From: an uncultured Bacilli bacterium
GTDB taxonomy: Bacteria; Bacillota_I; Bacilli_A; RF39; UBA660
DNA length: 30,353 nt
NCBI GenBank assembly: GCA_934101345.1
Contig: CAKOQV010000007.1
Location: 1-30,353 of the forward strand
Direction of reading: 5' to 3'
Position numbers and translations under genes: made by a program. The notes beneath the pieces are model-generated. The model made no database searches. It was not told where the DNA came from and worked only from the letters and a program-made list of their open reading frames with translations. This document shows, in pieces, positions 1-9,213 of the stretch. Numbering within the stretch: position 1 is the first letter of the stretch; each line of letters starts with the position of its first letter.

Positions 1-3000
1 ATGAATATGCTAGAATTAAAGATTTACTTAAGGTTGGTTCTTGGTATAACTTTTATGGTAAAGTAGCTATGGATAAGTATTCTAATGAACTTACTTTTAC
101 TACGAGATATAAAGATGTAGAAAAGGTAGAGAAACCTGTAGCTGAGAAGATAGTGGATGATGCTCCTGTCAAAAGAGTAGAACTTCACGCTCATACAATG
201 ATGAGTCAAATGGATGGTATTACTGGAATAGATCTTGGTAAACATACTTGTGAACTTGTAAGTAAATGTATTGATATGGGTTATAGAGGTGTTGCTATTA
301 CCGATCATAGTGGCTGTCAAGCATTTCCAATTGCTTATGGTATTATATCTGGTCATAATAAGGGAATAGAAGATCCTAGTAAACATTTTAAAGGACTATA
401 TGGTACTGAACTTACAGTGGTAGATGATACTGTTGATATTGTAGTTAGAAGTGATGATAGACCCCTATCTGGCACTACTTTTGTAGTATTTGATACTGAG
501 ACTACTGGTTTTAATGCTGGTGGTACTGACCAAATGATAGAAATTGGTGCTGTTAAGATTAAAGATGGTAATATTATTGATAGATTTGATGAACTTATTG
601 ATCCAGGTAGACATATTCCTGACAAGATTACTGCGCTTACTTGTATTACTGATGAGATGGTTAAGGGTAAGGATAATGAAGAGAATGTTACTAAGAGATT
701 CTTAGCGTGGACTGGTGATTTACCAATGGTAGCTCATAATGCTAAGTTTGATATTTCATTTATTTCTAGTGCAATGAAGAAATATAATTTAGGTGAATTT
801 AAAAGTACGGTTATTGATACATTAGAATTATCTAGGGCTATTGATACAGGATATTCTAGACATAGTTTATCTGCTTTGGTTAAGAGATATAATGTTCCTT
901 GGGAAGAGGATGCTCATCATAGAGCAGATTATGATGCTGAAGGTACTGCTTATGTATTTCATAAGATGATTAGTAAACTTACTATGCAGAATTTAAGTAA
1001 GATTAGTGATTTAGATAAGCTTATTCCTAAAGATGAGATATATAAGTTTGGTAGAACATATCATTTTAATGCTATTGCTCTTAATAAGAAAGGTCTTAAA
1101 AATTTATTTAAGATTATATCTCTTGCTAATACTACTTATTTATATAAGACTCCGAGAATACTTAGAAGTAAACTTAATGAACTAAGAGAGGGTCTTATTA
1201 TTGGTAGTGGCTGCTACGAAAGTGAAGTATTTATTGAGGCTAGAAGTAAAGAAGGAGAGGAACTTACTAATATTATTAACTTCTATGACTATGTTGAAGT
1301 ACAACCTCCAGAAGTGTATGGTCATTTGATTCAGACTAGTGATTTTAAGGATGAGAATGAGATTAAAGAACATATTAAGAAGATTATTACTGCTACTAAA
1401 GAGGCTGGTAAGATTATTGTAGCTACTGGTGATGTACATCATTTTACTAGAGAAGACAAGATATATAGAGAAATTATTGTTAATCAGAAGGTTCCTGGTG
1501 GTGGTAGACATCCTCTTGCTAAGAGTAGTATTACTTCAATTCCTTCACAGCATTTTAGAACTACGAAAGAAATGCTTAATGATTTTGCTTTTCTAGGAGA
1601 AGAACTTGCTTATGAGATAGTTGTTACTAATACTAATATGGTTCTTGATATGGCTCAGGAGATTGAGGTTATTATTGATACTGGTGGTATTCCTTTTTCA
1701 CCAAGAGTTAAGAGTGATGATGGTAAGTCTTATTTGGACTGTCCTAGAGTAGTTACTGACCTTGTATTTAATAGGGCTAAGGACTGGTATGGTGATAATC
1801 TACCACATAATATTGAAGAGAGAATATCTACGGAGTTATATGGTAATATTGTATATAAATGCTGGGAAGAAAAATTAAAGAATGAATACCCGGATATTAG
1901 TAATGAAGAGTTTGAGAATAAGTTATTTGAGAATTTACATAATACTTTGATTAGTGGATATGATACGGTTAAAGAACTAGTTACTAATTATGCTAGAGAG
2001 CACTGGGTGGAAGAAGATGGAGAACTTACTGATAAGGCATTAGAAAAGAAAGTTAAGAAGTTATTTGGTGGTGTTATTGGAGGCGGGTTTGATCCAATAT
2101 ATCTAATTGCACAAAGACTTGTTAAACACTCTAATGATGAGGGATTTTTAGTTGGTTCTAGAGGTAGTGTTGGTTCTTCATTTGTAGCTACGATGATGGG
2201 TATTACTGAGGTTAATCCTCTTCCTGCTCATTATAGATGTTTAAAATGTAAGCATAGTATATTTAAGGATGATGATGGTAAGGATTTAGGTGCTACTTAT
2301 TCTAGTGGATTTGATTTACCTGATAAGATGTGTCCTGTATGTGGTGAGAGATTATATAAAGATGGTCAGGATATGCCATTTGCTACATTCCTTGGTTTTA
2401 ATGCTGATAAGGTACCAGATATTGACCTTAACTTTTCGGATTTGAATCAAGCATCTGCACACGAATATACAAAGGTATTATTTGGTGTTGATAATGTTTA
2501 TAGAGCAGGTACTATTGGTACTGTTGCTGAAAAAACTGCTTTTGGTTTTGTTAAAGGTTATTTTGAAGATAAGGGAATTATGAATAAGAGGTCTTGTGAG
2601 ATAGAGAGACTTGCTATGGGTTGTACTGGTGTTAAAAGAACGACTGGCCAGCATCCTGGTGGTATTGTTGTTGTACCTGATTATATGGATGTATCTGACT
2701 TTACTCCTTTCCAATTTCCAGCGGAAGATCCTACGAGTGCATGGAGAACAACACACTTTGATTACCATGCTATTGATCAAGATTTGCTTAAACTTGATAT
2801 ATTAGGTCATTCTGATCCAACACAACTTAGACTTATTCAAGAATTATCTGGAACTGATGTATCTAAAGTGCCACTTGATGATAAGGATACGATGAGTATA
2901 TTTACTTCTACTAAAGCACTTGGTGTTACTAACGAGCAAATTATGTGTGATACTGGTACGCTTGGTATTCCTGAATTTGGGACTCCATTTACTATTAGTT

Positions 3001-3857
3001 TAGTATATGAAACTAAACCTACTACTTTTGCAGAATTAATTAAGATATCTGGATTATCACATGGTACTGATGTATGGCTTGGTAATGCTCAAGAACTTAT
3101 TAAGAATAATATTGTTCCATTTAAAGAGGTTATTGGCTGTCGTGATGATATAATGGTTTATCTTATGTATCACGGAGTAGAACCTATTAAGGCATTTAAG
3201 ATTATGGAGTTTGTTCGTAAGGGTAAGGCTAGTAAGGATCCTGAAACTTGGGCTAAGCATAAGGAAACTATGGAAAAGGCTGGTATTGAGTCTTGGTTTA
3301 TTGATAGCTGTTTTAAGATTAAGTATATGTTCCCGAAAGCACATGCTGCAGCCTATGTTATTAGTGCATTTAGAATTGCCTGGTATAAGGTACATATGCC
3401 TGCTTACTTCTATGCTAGTTGGTATAGTACTAAGGCTACTGATTTTGATATAGAGGCTATGATTAATGGCTATGATGATATTAAGAGAGTTCTTACGGAG
3501 ATTGAAGGCAAAGGTTATGATGCTACAAATAAGGAAAATGGTGTATCTGAATGTTTGAAAGTAGCATTAGAAATGGCTGCGAGAGGTATTAAGGTTGCTC
3601 CTTATGATTTATATAAGAGTAAGGGTATGATATTTACTGTAGGTGATGATAAGACTATTATTCCTCCATTTAGAGCTATTGATGGCCTAGGAGATGTCGT
3701 TGCTAAGAATATTGAAAAGGAAGCTGAAAGAGCACCATTTATTAGTATTGAGGACTTTCAAACTAGATGTAAGGTATCTCAAACTTTAATTGAAAAGATG
3801 AGAAGTATGGGTATATTTAGTGGTATGCCTGAGACTAGTCAACTTAGTTTATTTTAA
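1..3857 (+). CDS. polC: DNA polymerase III PolC-type alpha subunit (5' partial)
   Basis: This is the replicative DNA polymerase of low-GC Gram-positives, which carries its own proofreading exonuclease. The frame is open to the window edge (first full codon at base 3), so the ATG at 69 is internal; 1284 residues are visible against about 1440 in Bacillus PolC, so roughly 150 N-terminal residues are missing. The visible start, with the pattern W-Y-N-F-Y-G-K-V, looks like the end of the OB domain. Next come a PHP domain (ELHAHT near residue 60), the inserted DEDD exonuclease (FDTETTG near 163-169, and AHNAKFD), a zinc-binding CxxC pair (CLKC, CPVC), and the catalytic palm motif PDIDLNFS near residue 805. 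The C-terminal FPKAHAAAYV motif is intact. The gene ends in TAA just before a hairpin terminator. Identification is firm; the true start lies outside the window. Confidence 0.98.
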   Translation, partial: EYARIKDLLKVGSWYNFYGKVAMDKYSNELTFTTRYKDVEKVEKPVAEKIVDDAPVKRVELHAHTMMSQMDGITGIDLGKHTCELVSKCIDMGYRGVAITDHSGCQAFPIAYGIISGHNKGIEDPSKHFKGLYGTELTVVDDTVDIVVRSDDRPLSGTTFVVFDTETTGFNAGGTDQMIEIGAVKIKDGNIIDRFDELIDPGRHIPDKITALTCITDEMVKGKDNEENVTKRFLAWTGDLPMVAHNAKFDISFISSAMKKYNLGEFKSTVIDTLELSRAIDTGYSRHSLSALVKRYNVPWEEDAHHRADYDAEGTAYVFHKMISKLTMQNLSKISDLDKLIPKDEIYKFGRTYHFNAIALNKKGLKNLFKIISLANTTYLYKTPRILRSKLNELREGLIIGSGCYESEVFIEARSKEGEELTNIINFYDYVEVQPPEVYGHLIQTSDFKDENEIKEHIKKIITATKEAGKIIVATGDVHHFTREDKIYREIIVNQKVPGGGRHPLAKSSITSIPSQHFRTTKEMLNDFAFLGEELAYEIVVTNTNMVLDMAQEIEVIIDTGGIPFSPRVKSDDGKSYLDCPRVVTDLVFNRAKDWYGDNLPHNIEERISTELYGNIVYKCWEEKLKNEYPDISNEEFENKLFENLHNTLISGYDTVKELVTNYAREHWVEEDGELTDKALEKKVKKLFGGVIGGGFDPIYLIAQRLVKHSNDEGFLVGSRGSVGSSFVATMMGITEVNPLPAHYRCLKCKHSIFKDDDGKDLGATYSSGFDLPDKMCPVCGERLYKDGQDMPFATFLGFNADKVPDIDLNFSDLNQASAHEYTKVLFGVDNVYRAGTIGTVAEKTAFGFVKGYFEDKGIMNKRSCEIERLAMGCTGVKRTTGQHPGGIVVVPDYMDVSDFTPFQFPAEDPTSAWRTTHFDYHAIDQDLLKLDILGHSDPTQLRLIQELSGTDVSKVPLDDKDTMSIFTSTKALGVTNEQIMCDTGTLGIPEFGTPFTISLVYETKPTTFAELIKISGLSHGTDVWLGNAQELIKNNIVPFKEVIGCRDDIMVYLMYHGVEPIKAFKIMEFVRKGKASKDPETWAKHKETMEKAGIESWFIDSCFKIKYMFPKAHAAAYVISAFRIAWYKVHMPAYFYASWYSTKATDFDIEAMINGYDDIKRVLTEIEGKGYDATNKENGVSECLKVALEMAARGIKVAPYDLYKSKGMIFTVGDDKTIIPPFRAIDGLGDVVAKNIEKEAERAPFISIEDFQTRCKVSQTLIEKMRSMGIFSGMPETSQLSLF

Positions 3858-3864
3858 TTAGTTA

Positions 3865-3899
3865 GAAGCATATATTTATGTATTATATGCTTCTTTTAT
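3865..3899 (+). terminator. Rho-independent terminator of polC
   Basis: An 11-bp perfect stem (AGAAGCATATA / TATATGCTTCT, arms 3865-3875 and 3885-3895) is followed by a T-rich tract. It starts 8 bases after the polC stop codon. Confidence 0.8.
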
Positions 3900-3903
3900 T
3901 TTT

Positions 3904-3985
3904 AGTTCGAGCCTAAGGTCTCTCACTATCAAATAAAGCCTAATGTCTTTATTTGAAAATTTAAAGCCTTATAGTCTTTAAATTT
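3904..3985 (-). repeat. Conserved-loop hairpin cluster 1 (three hairpins, inverted)
   Basis: Three consecutive hairpins lie between the polC terminator and the next promoter. Hairpin a: GAG / CTC (3909-3911, 3920-3922) around CCTAAGGT, with an outer AGT/ACT pairing. Hairpin b: TCAAATAAAG / CTTTATTTGA (3929-3938, 3947-3956) around CCTAATGT. Hairpin c: AAATTTAAAG / CTTTAAATTT (3957-3966, 3976-3985) around CCTTATAGT. On the minus strand the loops read AC...GG and the closing bases AG/CT, the pattern of clusters 2-5. b and c are perfect 10-bp stems with no U-run, so they are not ordinary terminators. Function unknown. Confidence 0.8.
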
Positions 3986-3990
3986 ATGTA

Positions 3991-4019
3991 TTGTTTATAT
4001 GTATTATGTGTGTTATAAT
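3991..4019 (+). promoter_or_regulatory. Promoter of the zinc-ribbon gene
   Basis: A -35-like TTGTTT (3991-3996) and a perfect -10 TATAAT (4014-4019) are separated by 17 bp, 25 bp before the start codon. Confidence 0.6.
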
Positions 4020-4044
4020 TTACTCAGATGAGGAGGTATAGTAT

Positions 4045-4404
4045 ATGGCTAAGTTTTGTAGTAATTGTGGAGCTAAACTTAATGAGGAACAAGCAATTTG
4101 TTTAGAGTGTGGAGTATTAGTTAATGATACTAATAAAACTAATAATAATGTTAATAGTAATGTCAATAAATCTGATAAAAGTTCTTTAGTAGGTTTTATA
4201 TTAGGACTTGTTTCTATTGCTGCTTGGATTATTCCTTTATTTGGTTATCCAGTAACTATATGTGGTATTATATTTAGTGCCAAGGGATTAAAATCTATTA
4301 ATGGAAAAGGTAAAGCAATCGCTGGATTAATACTATCAATAATATTTTTGATAGCTTCTTTTATCAACTCAATAATTGGTGTTATAATAAGTTTAGAAGC
4401 ATAA
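4045..4404 (+). CDS. Zinc-ribbon DUF4190-like membrane protein
   Basis: A 119-residue protein of unknown function. The N-terminus has a four-cysteine zinc ribbon (CSNC near residues 5-8 and CLEC near 19-22). A polar Asn/Lys linker (about residues 28-47) follows, then two hydrophobic segments (about 50-80 and 90-117) with the spacing and GKGKAIAG turn typical of DUF4190 proteins. The ribbon would face the cytoplasm. The start is set by AGGAGG at 4031-4036, 8 bases before the ATG, and the gene has its own promoter. It sits alone between polC and a minus-strand regulator. Such proteins are common in Firmicutes and have no settled role, so I assign none. Confidence 0.75.
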   Translation: MAKFCSNCGAKLNEEQAICLECGVLVNDTNKTNNNVNSNVNKSDKSSLVGFILGLVSIAAWIIPLFGYPVTICGIIFSAKGLKSINGKGKAIAGLILSIIFLIASFINSIIGVIISLEA

Positions 4405-4454
4405 TAATTTTGAAAAATGCACAATCATTGTGCAGAATGGTACTAAAAATATAT

Positions 4455-4497
4455 AAAAATGCACAAAATTTTAAGAAAACTGTGCATTTTTTGTTTT
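4455..4497. terminator. Bidirectional terminator between convergent genes
   Basis: An 11-bp perfect stem (AAAAATGCACA at 4455-4465, TGTGCATTTTT at 4481-4491) is followed by a T-run on the plus strand and preceded by an A-rich run, so it can stop transcription from both sides. A partial copy of the arm (TGCACAATCATTGTGCA, 4418-4434) lies just upstream and can form its own hairpin. Confidence 0.8.
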
Positions 4498-4498
4498 T

Positions 4499-4996
4499 TT
4501 ATTTAAATATCGATAATTTTCTAACTGGTAATTCTTTTGGCTTTTGATTACTTAAATATTTTTGTATTTTATTTTCAATATTAATTAAATTAGATATTGA
4601 ATTTCTTATTGTATTTGTTTCTTCTTCATTTAAATTATTTAGAGGTGTAATAAATCTTTTATATACTCTTGGTGAGACTCCTACTAAATTTCTAAATATT
4701 TCAGAATAATACTCTATACTATTATAACCATTTAATAAGGCTATTCTTAATATAGTAGTATTTGATTTATAACAATTTAGACTATTTAATATTCTCTTAT
4801 TATTTATATATTCTATGATAGTTAATCCTAATTCTCTTTTAAATTTTTTCATAATATATGTTTTGTCATAACTAAAAATATTACTTAAATTTATTATAGT
4901 AATTTCTGTATTTATATTGATATTAATATATTTTAAAATACTACATACTAATTCGTTAGAATAAATAAAAATCACTTCCCAAATATATTTTATCAT
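4499..4996 (-). CDS. AraC-type helix-turn-helix regulator (DNA-binding domain only)
   Basis: A transcription factor whose recognisable part is the double helix-turn-helix of the AraC family. The first HTH lies around LSNIFSYDKTYIMKKFKREL, the linker helix around IIEYINNKRI, and the second HTH around ILRIALLNGYNSIEYYSEIF, closing with the hallmark GVSPRVYKRF. There is no sensor domain before it, only about 35 residues, and about 50 charged residues follow the domain. The start is uncertain: the ATG at 4996 has no clear ribosome-binding site, while a GGGAAGTG sequence a little inside points to a later start lacking an ATG. It is transcribed divergently from the VirD4-like gene, with about 70 bp between starts, so that gene is a plausible target (inference). 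Confidence 0.75.
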   Translation of the reverse strand: MIKYIWEVIFIYSNELVCSILKYINININTEITIINLSNIFSYDKTYIMKKFKRELGLTIIEYINNKRILNSLNCYKSNTTILRIALLNGYNSIEYYSEIFRNLVGVSPRVYKRFITPLNNLNEEETNTIRNSISNLINIENKIQKYLSNQKPKELPVRKLSIFK

Positions 4997-5065
4997 AAAA
5001 AGCCATTTTTGTTTAACTTTTTTATGTTTTTTGGTATTATAATGCTTTTGAAAGGAGATGATATA

Positions 5066-6400
5066 ATGAATTATGCAAGATGGGCTACTAAAGAGGAAAT
5101 GTTAAAATTTCTCAAAGAAGTAGATATTAATTCAGATATCAAAAAATCAGGAATACCAATGGGATATGATAAAAATAAATTATATATTAAAGATGATAAT
5201 TCTCATACTATTATTATTGGTGCTCCTGGTAGTGGTAAAACACAAGGTGTTATGTTACCACAAATTAAACTTGCTATTAAGGCTGGAGAATCATTATTTA
5301 TTAATGATGTAAAAGGGGAAATTTTAGATGAGATAGGTGGTGAATTAAAAAATAATAATTATAATATTATAGTATTAGACTATGCTAATCTAGAAAAAGG
5401 AAACTATTATAATGTACTTACTTTTCCTTATAAATTATATAAAAATGATAATAAGGATAAGGCTATTGAAATGTTAGAAAATATTGGATATTATTTATTA
5501 CATGATAGTAATGATAATTCTGATATATTCTGGGAAAATACTGCGATAGAATATTTTGTTGGGCTTGTTCTATACTTATTTGATAAAGCTAAAGAAAATG
5601 AAATTAATTTAAATAGTGTAGTTTCTTTGTCTGAGCAAATAAATAATAGCAAAGAAAATATTATTGATACAATAGATAGAAACTCTAGTACATACCAATA
5701 CTTATTTAATACACTTGGTACTGCTCCTGAAACAAAGGCTGGTATTTTAGTAACATTTAATCAAAGAATTAAAAAATTTGTTACTAAAGAAAGATTATCT
5801 AATGCAATGTCTAAAACAGACTTTGATATGACTAATATTGGTAATGAAAAAACTGCACTTATAGTGATAAGTGGTATTTCAAGTTATGTTAATAATTTAA
5901 TTACTATATTATTGGATCAAATCTTTTGTAGTGTTCAATTATATGGAAATAAAAATGAAAGATTTAACTTAGTTATTGATGAATTTGATAGTTTATTACC
6001 TATAGTAGATTTTTATAGTAAGTTTAATTATGCTAGAGGAATTAATATTAAAATTACTGCATTTATTAAAAACTTTACTAATTTAAATAATGTTTATGGT
6101 AGTAAAAATACTGAATTAATTAGAATGTGCTTTGATAATACTATTTATCTATTAGCAAATGATTTATATACTCTAGAAGAAGTAAGTAAGTTATGTGGTA
6201 ATACTAATAAAGGTCCTCTTATTTCAATTGAAGAACTAAAGACTATAGATTTCTTTAATGAAGTTATTTTGGTTCCTAGAATGATGCCTATTAAAACTAA
6301 GGTTCTTCCTGATTATGAAATTAATTGGAATATGAAAAAAGAATCTTTAGAATTACCTAAACTTGAAAAAAATGATATTAAATTATTTAATATAAAGTAA
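5066..6400 (+). CDS. Orphan VirD4/TraG-like type IV coupling ATPase, no membrane anchor
   Basis: A 444-residue P-loop ATPase of the VirD4/TraG coupling-protein type, which in conjugation brings DNA-protein substrates to a type IV secretion channel. Family marks: the ARWATKEEM motif at the N-terminus (normally right after the membrane domain), Walker A GAPGSGKT (residues 52-59), FINDVKGE, FWENTA, and a Walker B-like FNLVIDEFDSL near residue 300. The ATG at 5066 is chosen because AAAGGAG lies at the right distance; an upstream ATG in frame at 5009 would add a short hydrophobic stretch (FNFFMFFGIIMLL) but has no ribosome-binding site. Family members normally have two N-terminal membrane helices; this one starts directly at the motif. 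No relaxase or other secretion gene is nearby, so a conjugative role is not supported by context. Confidence 0.8.
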   Translation: MNYARWATKEEMLKFLKEVDINSDIKKSGIPMGYDKNKLYIKDDNSHTIIIGAPGSGKTQGVMLPQIKLAIKAGESLFINDVKGEILDEIGGELKNNNYNIIVLDYANLEKGNYYNVLTFPYKLYKNDNKDKAIEMLENIGYYLLHDSNDNSDIFWENTAIEYFVGLVLYLFDKAKENEINLNSVVSLSEQINNSKENIIDTIDRNSSTYQYLFNTLGTAPETKAGILVTFNQRIKKFVTKERLSNAMSKTDFDMTNIGNEKTALIVISGISSYVNNLITILLDQIFCSVQLYGNKNERFNLVIDEFDSLLPIVDFYSKFNYARGINIKITAFIKNFTNLNNVYGSKNTELIRMCFDNTIYLLANDLYTLEEVSKLCGNTNKGPLISIEELKTIDFFNEVILVPRMMPIKTKVLPDYEINWNMKKESLELPKLEKNDIKLFNIK

Positions 6401-6410
6401 TAAACTCTTA

Positions 6411-6493
6411 AATATGAAGACTATTTATAGGCTTCATATTTTTCATTAAAGACTATAGGCTTTAATGATAGTGAGAGACTACAGGCTCGAGCT
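6411..6493 (+). repeat. Conserved-loop hairpin cluster 2 (three hairpins)
   Basis: Hairpin a: AATATGAAG / CTTCATATT (6411-6419, 6432-6440), loop ACTATTTATAGG, followed by a short T-run, so it may also terminate the VirD4-like gene. Hairpin b: TCATTAAAG / CTTTAATGA (6443-6451, 6460-6468), loop ACTATAGG. Hairpin c: GAG / CTC (6475-6477, 6486-6488), loop ACTACAGG, with outer AGT/GCT pairing. The last hairpin and its flank (GATAGTGAGAGAC, then AGGCTCGA) match cluster 1 read on the opposite strand, in the same order. Confidence 0.8.
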
Positions 6494-6537
6494 AATAAAA
6501 TATCTTATAAACACTTTATTTTAAGTCTTTTTTTTAG

Positions 6538-6543
6538 TATAAT
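6538..6543 (+). promoter_or_regulatory. Probable -10 element of polA
   Basis: A perfect TATAAT lies 29 bp before the polA ATG. The -35 at the correct distance is weak (TTTATT, 6515-6520). Confidence 0.45.
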
Positions 6544-6571
6544 TAATGTATAGAAAGACTTAGGTGATATA

Positions 6572-9151
6572 ATGAAAAAAATAGTACTTGTAGATGGTAA
6601 TAATCTTTTATTTAGAAGTTATTATGCTACAGCTTATACAGGTAATATAATGAGAAATAAAGAAGGATTTCCTACTAATGGAGTGTATGGTTTTGTTAAT
6701 ATGATTAATAAAATTATTTCTGAAGAAAAACCCGAATATATGATGGTGGCTTTTGATATAGGTAAAACTTTTAGACATGAAAAATATGAAAGATACAAAG
6801 ATGGAAGAAGAGAGACTCCTGATGATTTAAAAGTACAGTTTCCTGTAGCTAAAAAGATACTTACTGCGATGGGAATTAAGTATCTAGAATGTGCAGGATA
6901 TGAGGCTGATGATATTATAGGTACTATATCTATGTGGTGTGAAAAAGATCCTGAGTATGAAGCTTTAATAGTAAGTAGTGATAAAGATCTACTACAACTA
7001 ATTAGTGATGAAACAGTAGTTAAACTACTTAAAACTAAAGACTATATTTGGATGGATAAAAAGACATTTAATGATACTTATGGATTTGATCCTATTCATA
7101 TGATAGATTTAAAAGCCTTGATGGGAGATTCTTCTGATAATATACCTGGGGTTAAAGGTATTGGTGAAAAGGGAGCTATTAAATTAGTTAGTGAATATAA
7201 AACTATAGATAATATATATGAAAATATTGATAAAATAAAAGGTGCTACGCAAATTAAACTTATTGATGGTAAGGAAGATGCATATTACAGTAAAGACTTA
7301 GTTACTATATATAGAGAAGTTCCTTTAGATATTACTTTTGATGATTTATTATATAAGGGGGAGAATGCTGATGAATTAATAGATATTTATAATGATTTAG
7401 GTTTTTATTCTCTTCTTAGAAAGATTAATACTAGTGATATTAAAAAGGAAAAAAGTAGAGAGGAAAAATTTAAAATTATATCTGATATTAATGATGTTAA
7501 GATTAGTGAGGATACCTCTATATACTTAGATACTACTATTGGTAATTATCATGATGCTGAAATACTTGGTATTGCTTTATATAATAGTACTTTATCCTGC
7601 TATATACCTTATGATATATTTAAAAATAATACTAATATTTTAGATACTGATTATAATTTATCTACTTATGATTATAAAAAATTAATTGTGGTATTTAATA
7701 AATATGGTATTAAAGTACCTAATATTAATTTTGATGCTATGATTAGTGCTTATTTACTTAATTATGAAACTAAAGACGATATCTGCTACTTAGCTAATAA
7801 ATTAAATATATATATTCCTAGTTATGATAAAAAAGAAGTTGTTACTACTGAAGAAGCTGCTAGAAGAGCTATTCTTAAAGCTAGGTTTATATATAATACT
7901 AAAGATAAATTATATGAAGACATGAAGAGGGAGGATAATATTTATTTATTTGAAAATATTGAAATGCCTCTTGCTAAAGTTCTTGCTAATATGGAAATTG
8001 AAGGTATTAGAGTAGACAAGAAAGTTCTTGAAGAGATGGGTACTGAAATTAAAATTAAATTGGAAATTCTAACTAGAGATATTTATAACTATGCTGGCGA
8101 AGAGTTTAATATTAATTCTCCTAAACAACTAGGTGAAATACTTTTTGATAAGTTAAAACTACCTGGAGCTAAGAAAAATAAGAATGGATATGCTACTGAT
8201 ATAGATGTACTTAAGAAGCTTACAGAATATCCTATAATTAATAAAATATTGGAATATAGAGCTCTTGCCAAGTTATATTCTACTTATATAGATGGTATTA
8301 TTTCTACTATTAGAGAAGATGGTAAAATTCATACTATCTATACACAAACACTTACTAGAACAGGAAGATTATCTTCAATTGAACCTAATTTACAGAATAT
8401 TCCTATGAGAAGCGAATATGGAAGATTAATTAGAAAGGCTTTTATACCGGAAGATAATAGTGTTATACTATCCTCTGACTACTCGCAAATTGAACTTAGG
8501 GTATTTGCTCATTTATCTGGGGTTAATGATTTGATTAATGCTTTTAAAGAAGGCGTTGATATTCATACTAAAACCGCTATGGATATATTTAAAGTACCTA
8601 TGGAAGGTGTTACAAAGAATATGCGTAGACAAGCTAAGGCTGTTAACTTTGGTATTTTATATGGTATTAGTAGTTATGGATTAGCTGAAGATATTGGTAT
8701 TCCTGTTAAAGAGGCTAAAGAGTTTATTAATAAATACTTTGAAACTTATCCTGGAGTTAAAGATTATATGGATAAAGAAATAGATGAGGCTAAGAGAAAT
8801 GGTTATGTTAAAACTATTATGAATAGAAAGAGAGTTATTGAAGAACTCAAAAGTTCTAACTATATGGTAAGAAGTATGGGTGAGAGAATGGCTCTTAATA
8901 CTCCAGTTCAAGGAAGTGCCTCCGATATTTTGAAGAAGGCTATGGTAGAAATTAATAATATATTTGAAAAAGAAAATATAAAAAGTAAGATGTTACTTCA
9001 AGTACACGATGAACTTATATTTAATGTGTATAATGATGAAATAGATAAAGTTAAAGATATTGTATATAATACAATGACTAAGGTATTTGAACTTAAAGTA
9101 CCATTAGATGTAGATATTGAATTGGGAAATAATTGGTATGAAGCAAAATAA
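6572..9151 (+). CDS. polA: DNA polymerase I
   Basis: An 859-residue family A polymerase for Okazaki-fragment processing and gap-filling repair. The N-terminal 5' nuclease (about 1-290) has the metal-site segment EADDIIGT and the helix-hairpin-helix region GDSSDNIPGVKGIGEKGA. The central 3'-5' exonuclease-like domain (about 290-460) is degenerate: the first motif reads LDTTIGNYHDAE rather than DxE, so proofreading is probably absent, as in Bacillus PolA. The polymerase domain is complete: motif A DYSQIELRVFAHLSG near residue 637, motif B RRQAKAVNFGILYG, and motif C QVHDELIF near the end. The ATG follows TTAGGTGAT at good spacing. mutM follows 62 bp downstream and is probably co-transcribed. 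Confidence 0.97.
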   Translation: MKKIVLVDGNNLLFRSYYATAYTGNIMRNKEGFPTNGVYGFVNMINKIISEEKPEYMMVAFDIGKTFRHEKYERYKDGRRETPDDLKVQFPVAKKILTAMGIKYLECAGYEADDIIGTISMWCEKDPEYEALIVSSDKDLLQLISDETVVKLLKTKDYIWMDKKTFNDTYGFDPIHMIDLKALMGDSSDNIPGVKGIGEKGAIKLVSEYKTIDNIYENIDKIKGATQIKLIDGKEDAYYSKDLVTIYREVPLDITFDDLLYKGENADELIDIYNDLGFYSLLRKINTSDIKKEKSREEKFKIISDINDVKISEDTSIYLDTTIGNYHDAEILGIALYNSTLSCYIPYDIFKNNTNILDTDYNLSTYDYKKLIVVFNKYGIKVPNINFDAMISAYLLNYETKDDICYLANKLNIYIPSYDKKEVVTTEEAARRAILKARFIYNTKDKLYEDMKREDNIYLFENIEMPLAKVLANMEIEGIRVDKKVLEEMGTEIKIKLEILTRDIYNYAGEEFNINSPKQLGEILFDKLKLPGAKKNKNGYATDIDVLKKLTEYPIINKILEYRALAKLYSTYIDGIISTIREDGKIHTIYTQTLTRTGRLSSIEPNLQNIPMRSEYGRLIRKAFIPEDNSVILSSDYSQIELRVFAHLSGVNDLINAFKEGVDIHTKTAMDIFKVPMEGVTKNMRRQAKAVNFGILYGISSYGLAEDIGIPVKEAKEFINKYFETYPGVKDYMDKEIDEAKRNGYVKTIMNRKRVIEELKSSNYMVRSMGERMALNTPVQGSASDILKKAMVEINNIFEKENIKSKMLLQVHDELIFNVYNDEIDKVKDIVYNTMTKVFELKVPLDVDIELGNNWYEAK

Positions 9152-9159
9152 GTAAAATT

Positions 9160-9173
9160 ATTTCCCGGGAAAT
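9160..9173. promoter_or_regulatory. Noc-binding-site-like palindrome (NBS 1)
   Basis: A perfect ATTTCCCGGGAAAT in the polA-mutM gap; the symmetry extends to 24 bp (9155-9178). It is followed by a half copy (TTTGGGAAATAATTT). The core equals the published Bacillus subtilis Noc site. Confidence 0.8.
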
Positions 9174-9213
9174 AATTTGGGAAATAATTTAGCAAAAGAG
9201 GTGATAAAGAATT

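Noticed and set aside
5009..5065. Upstream ATG that would give the VirD4-like protein a hydrophobic leader
   Set aside because: No ribosome-binding site precedes it, and a strong AAAGGAG fits the ATG at 5066. Kept only as a possibility.
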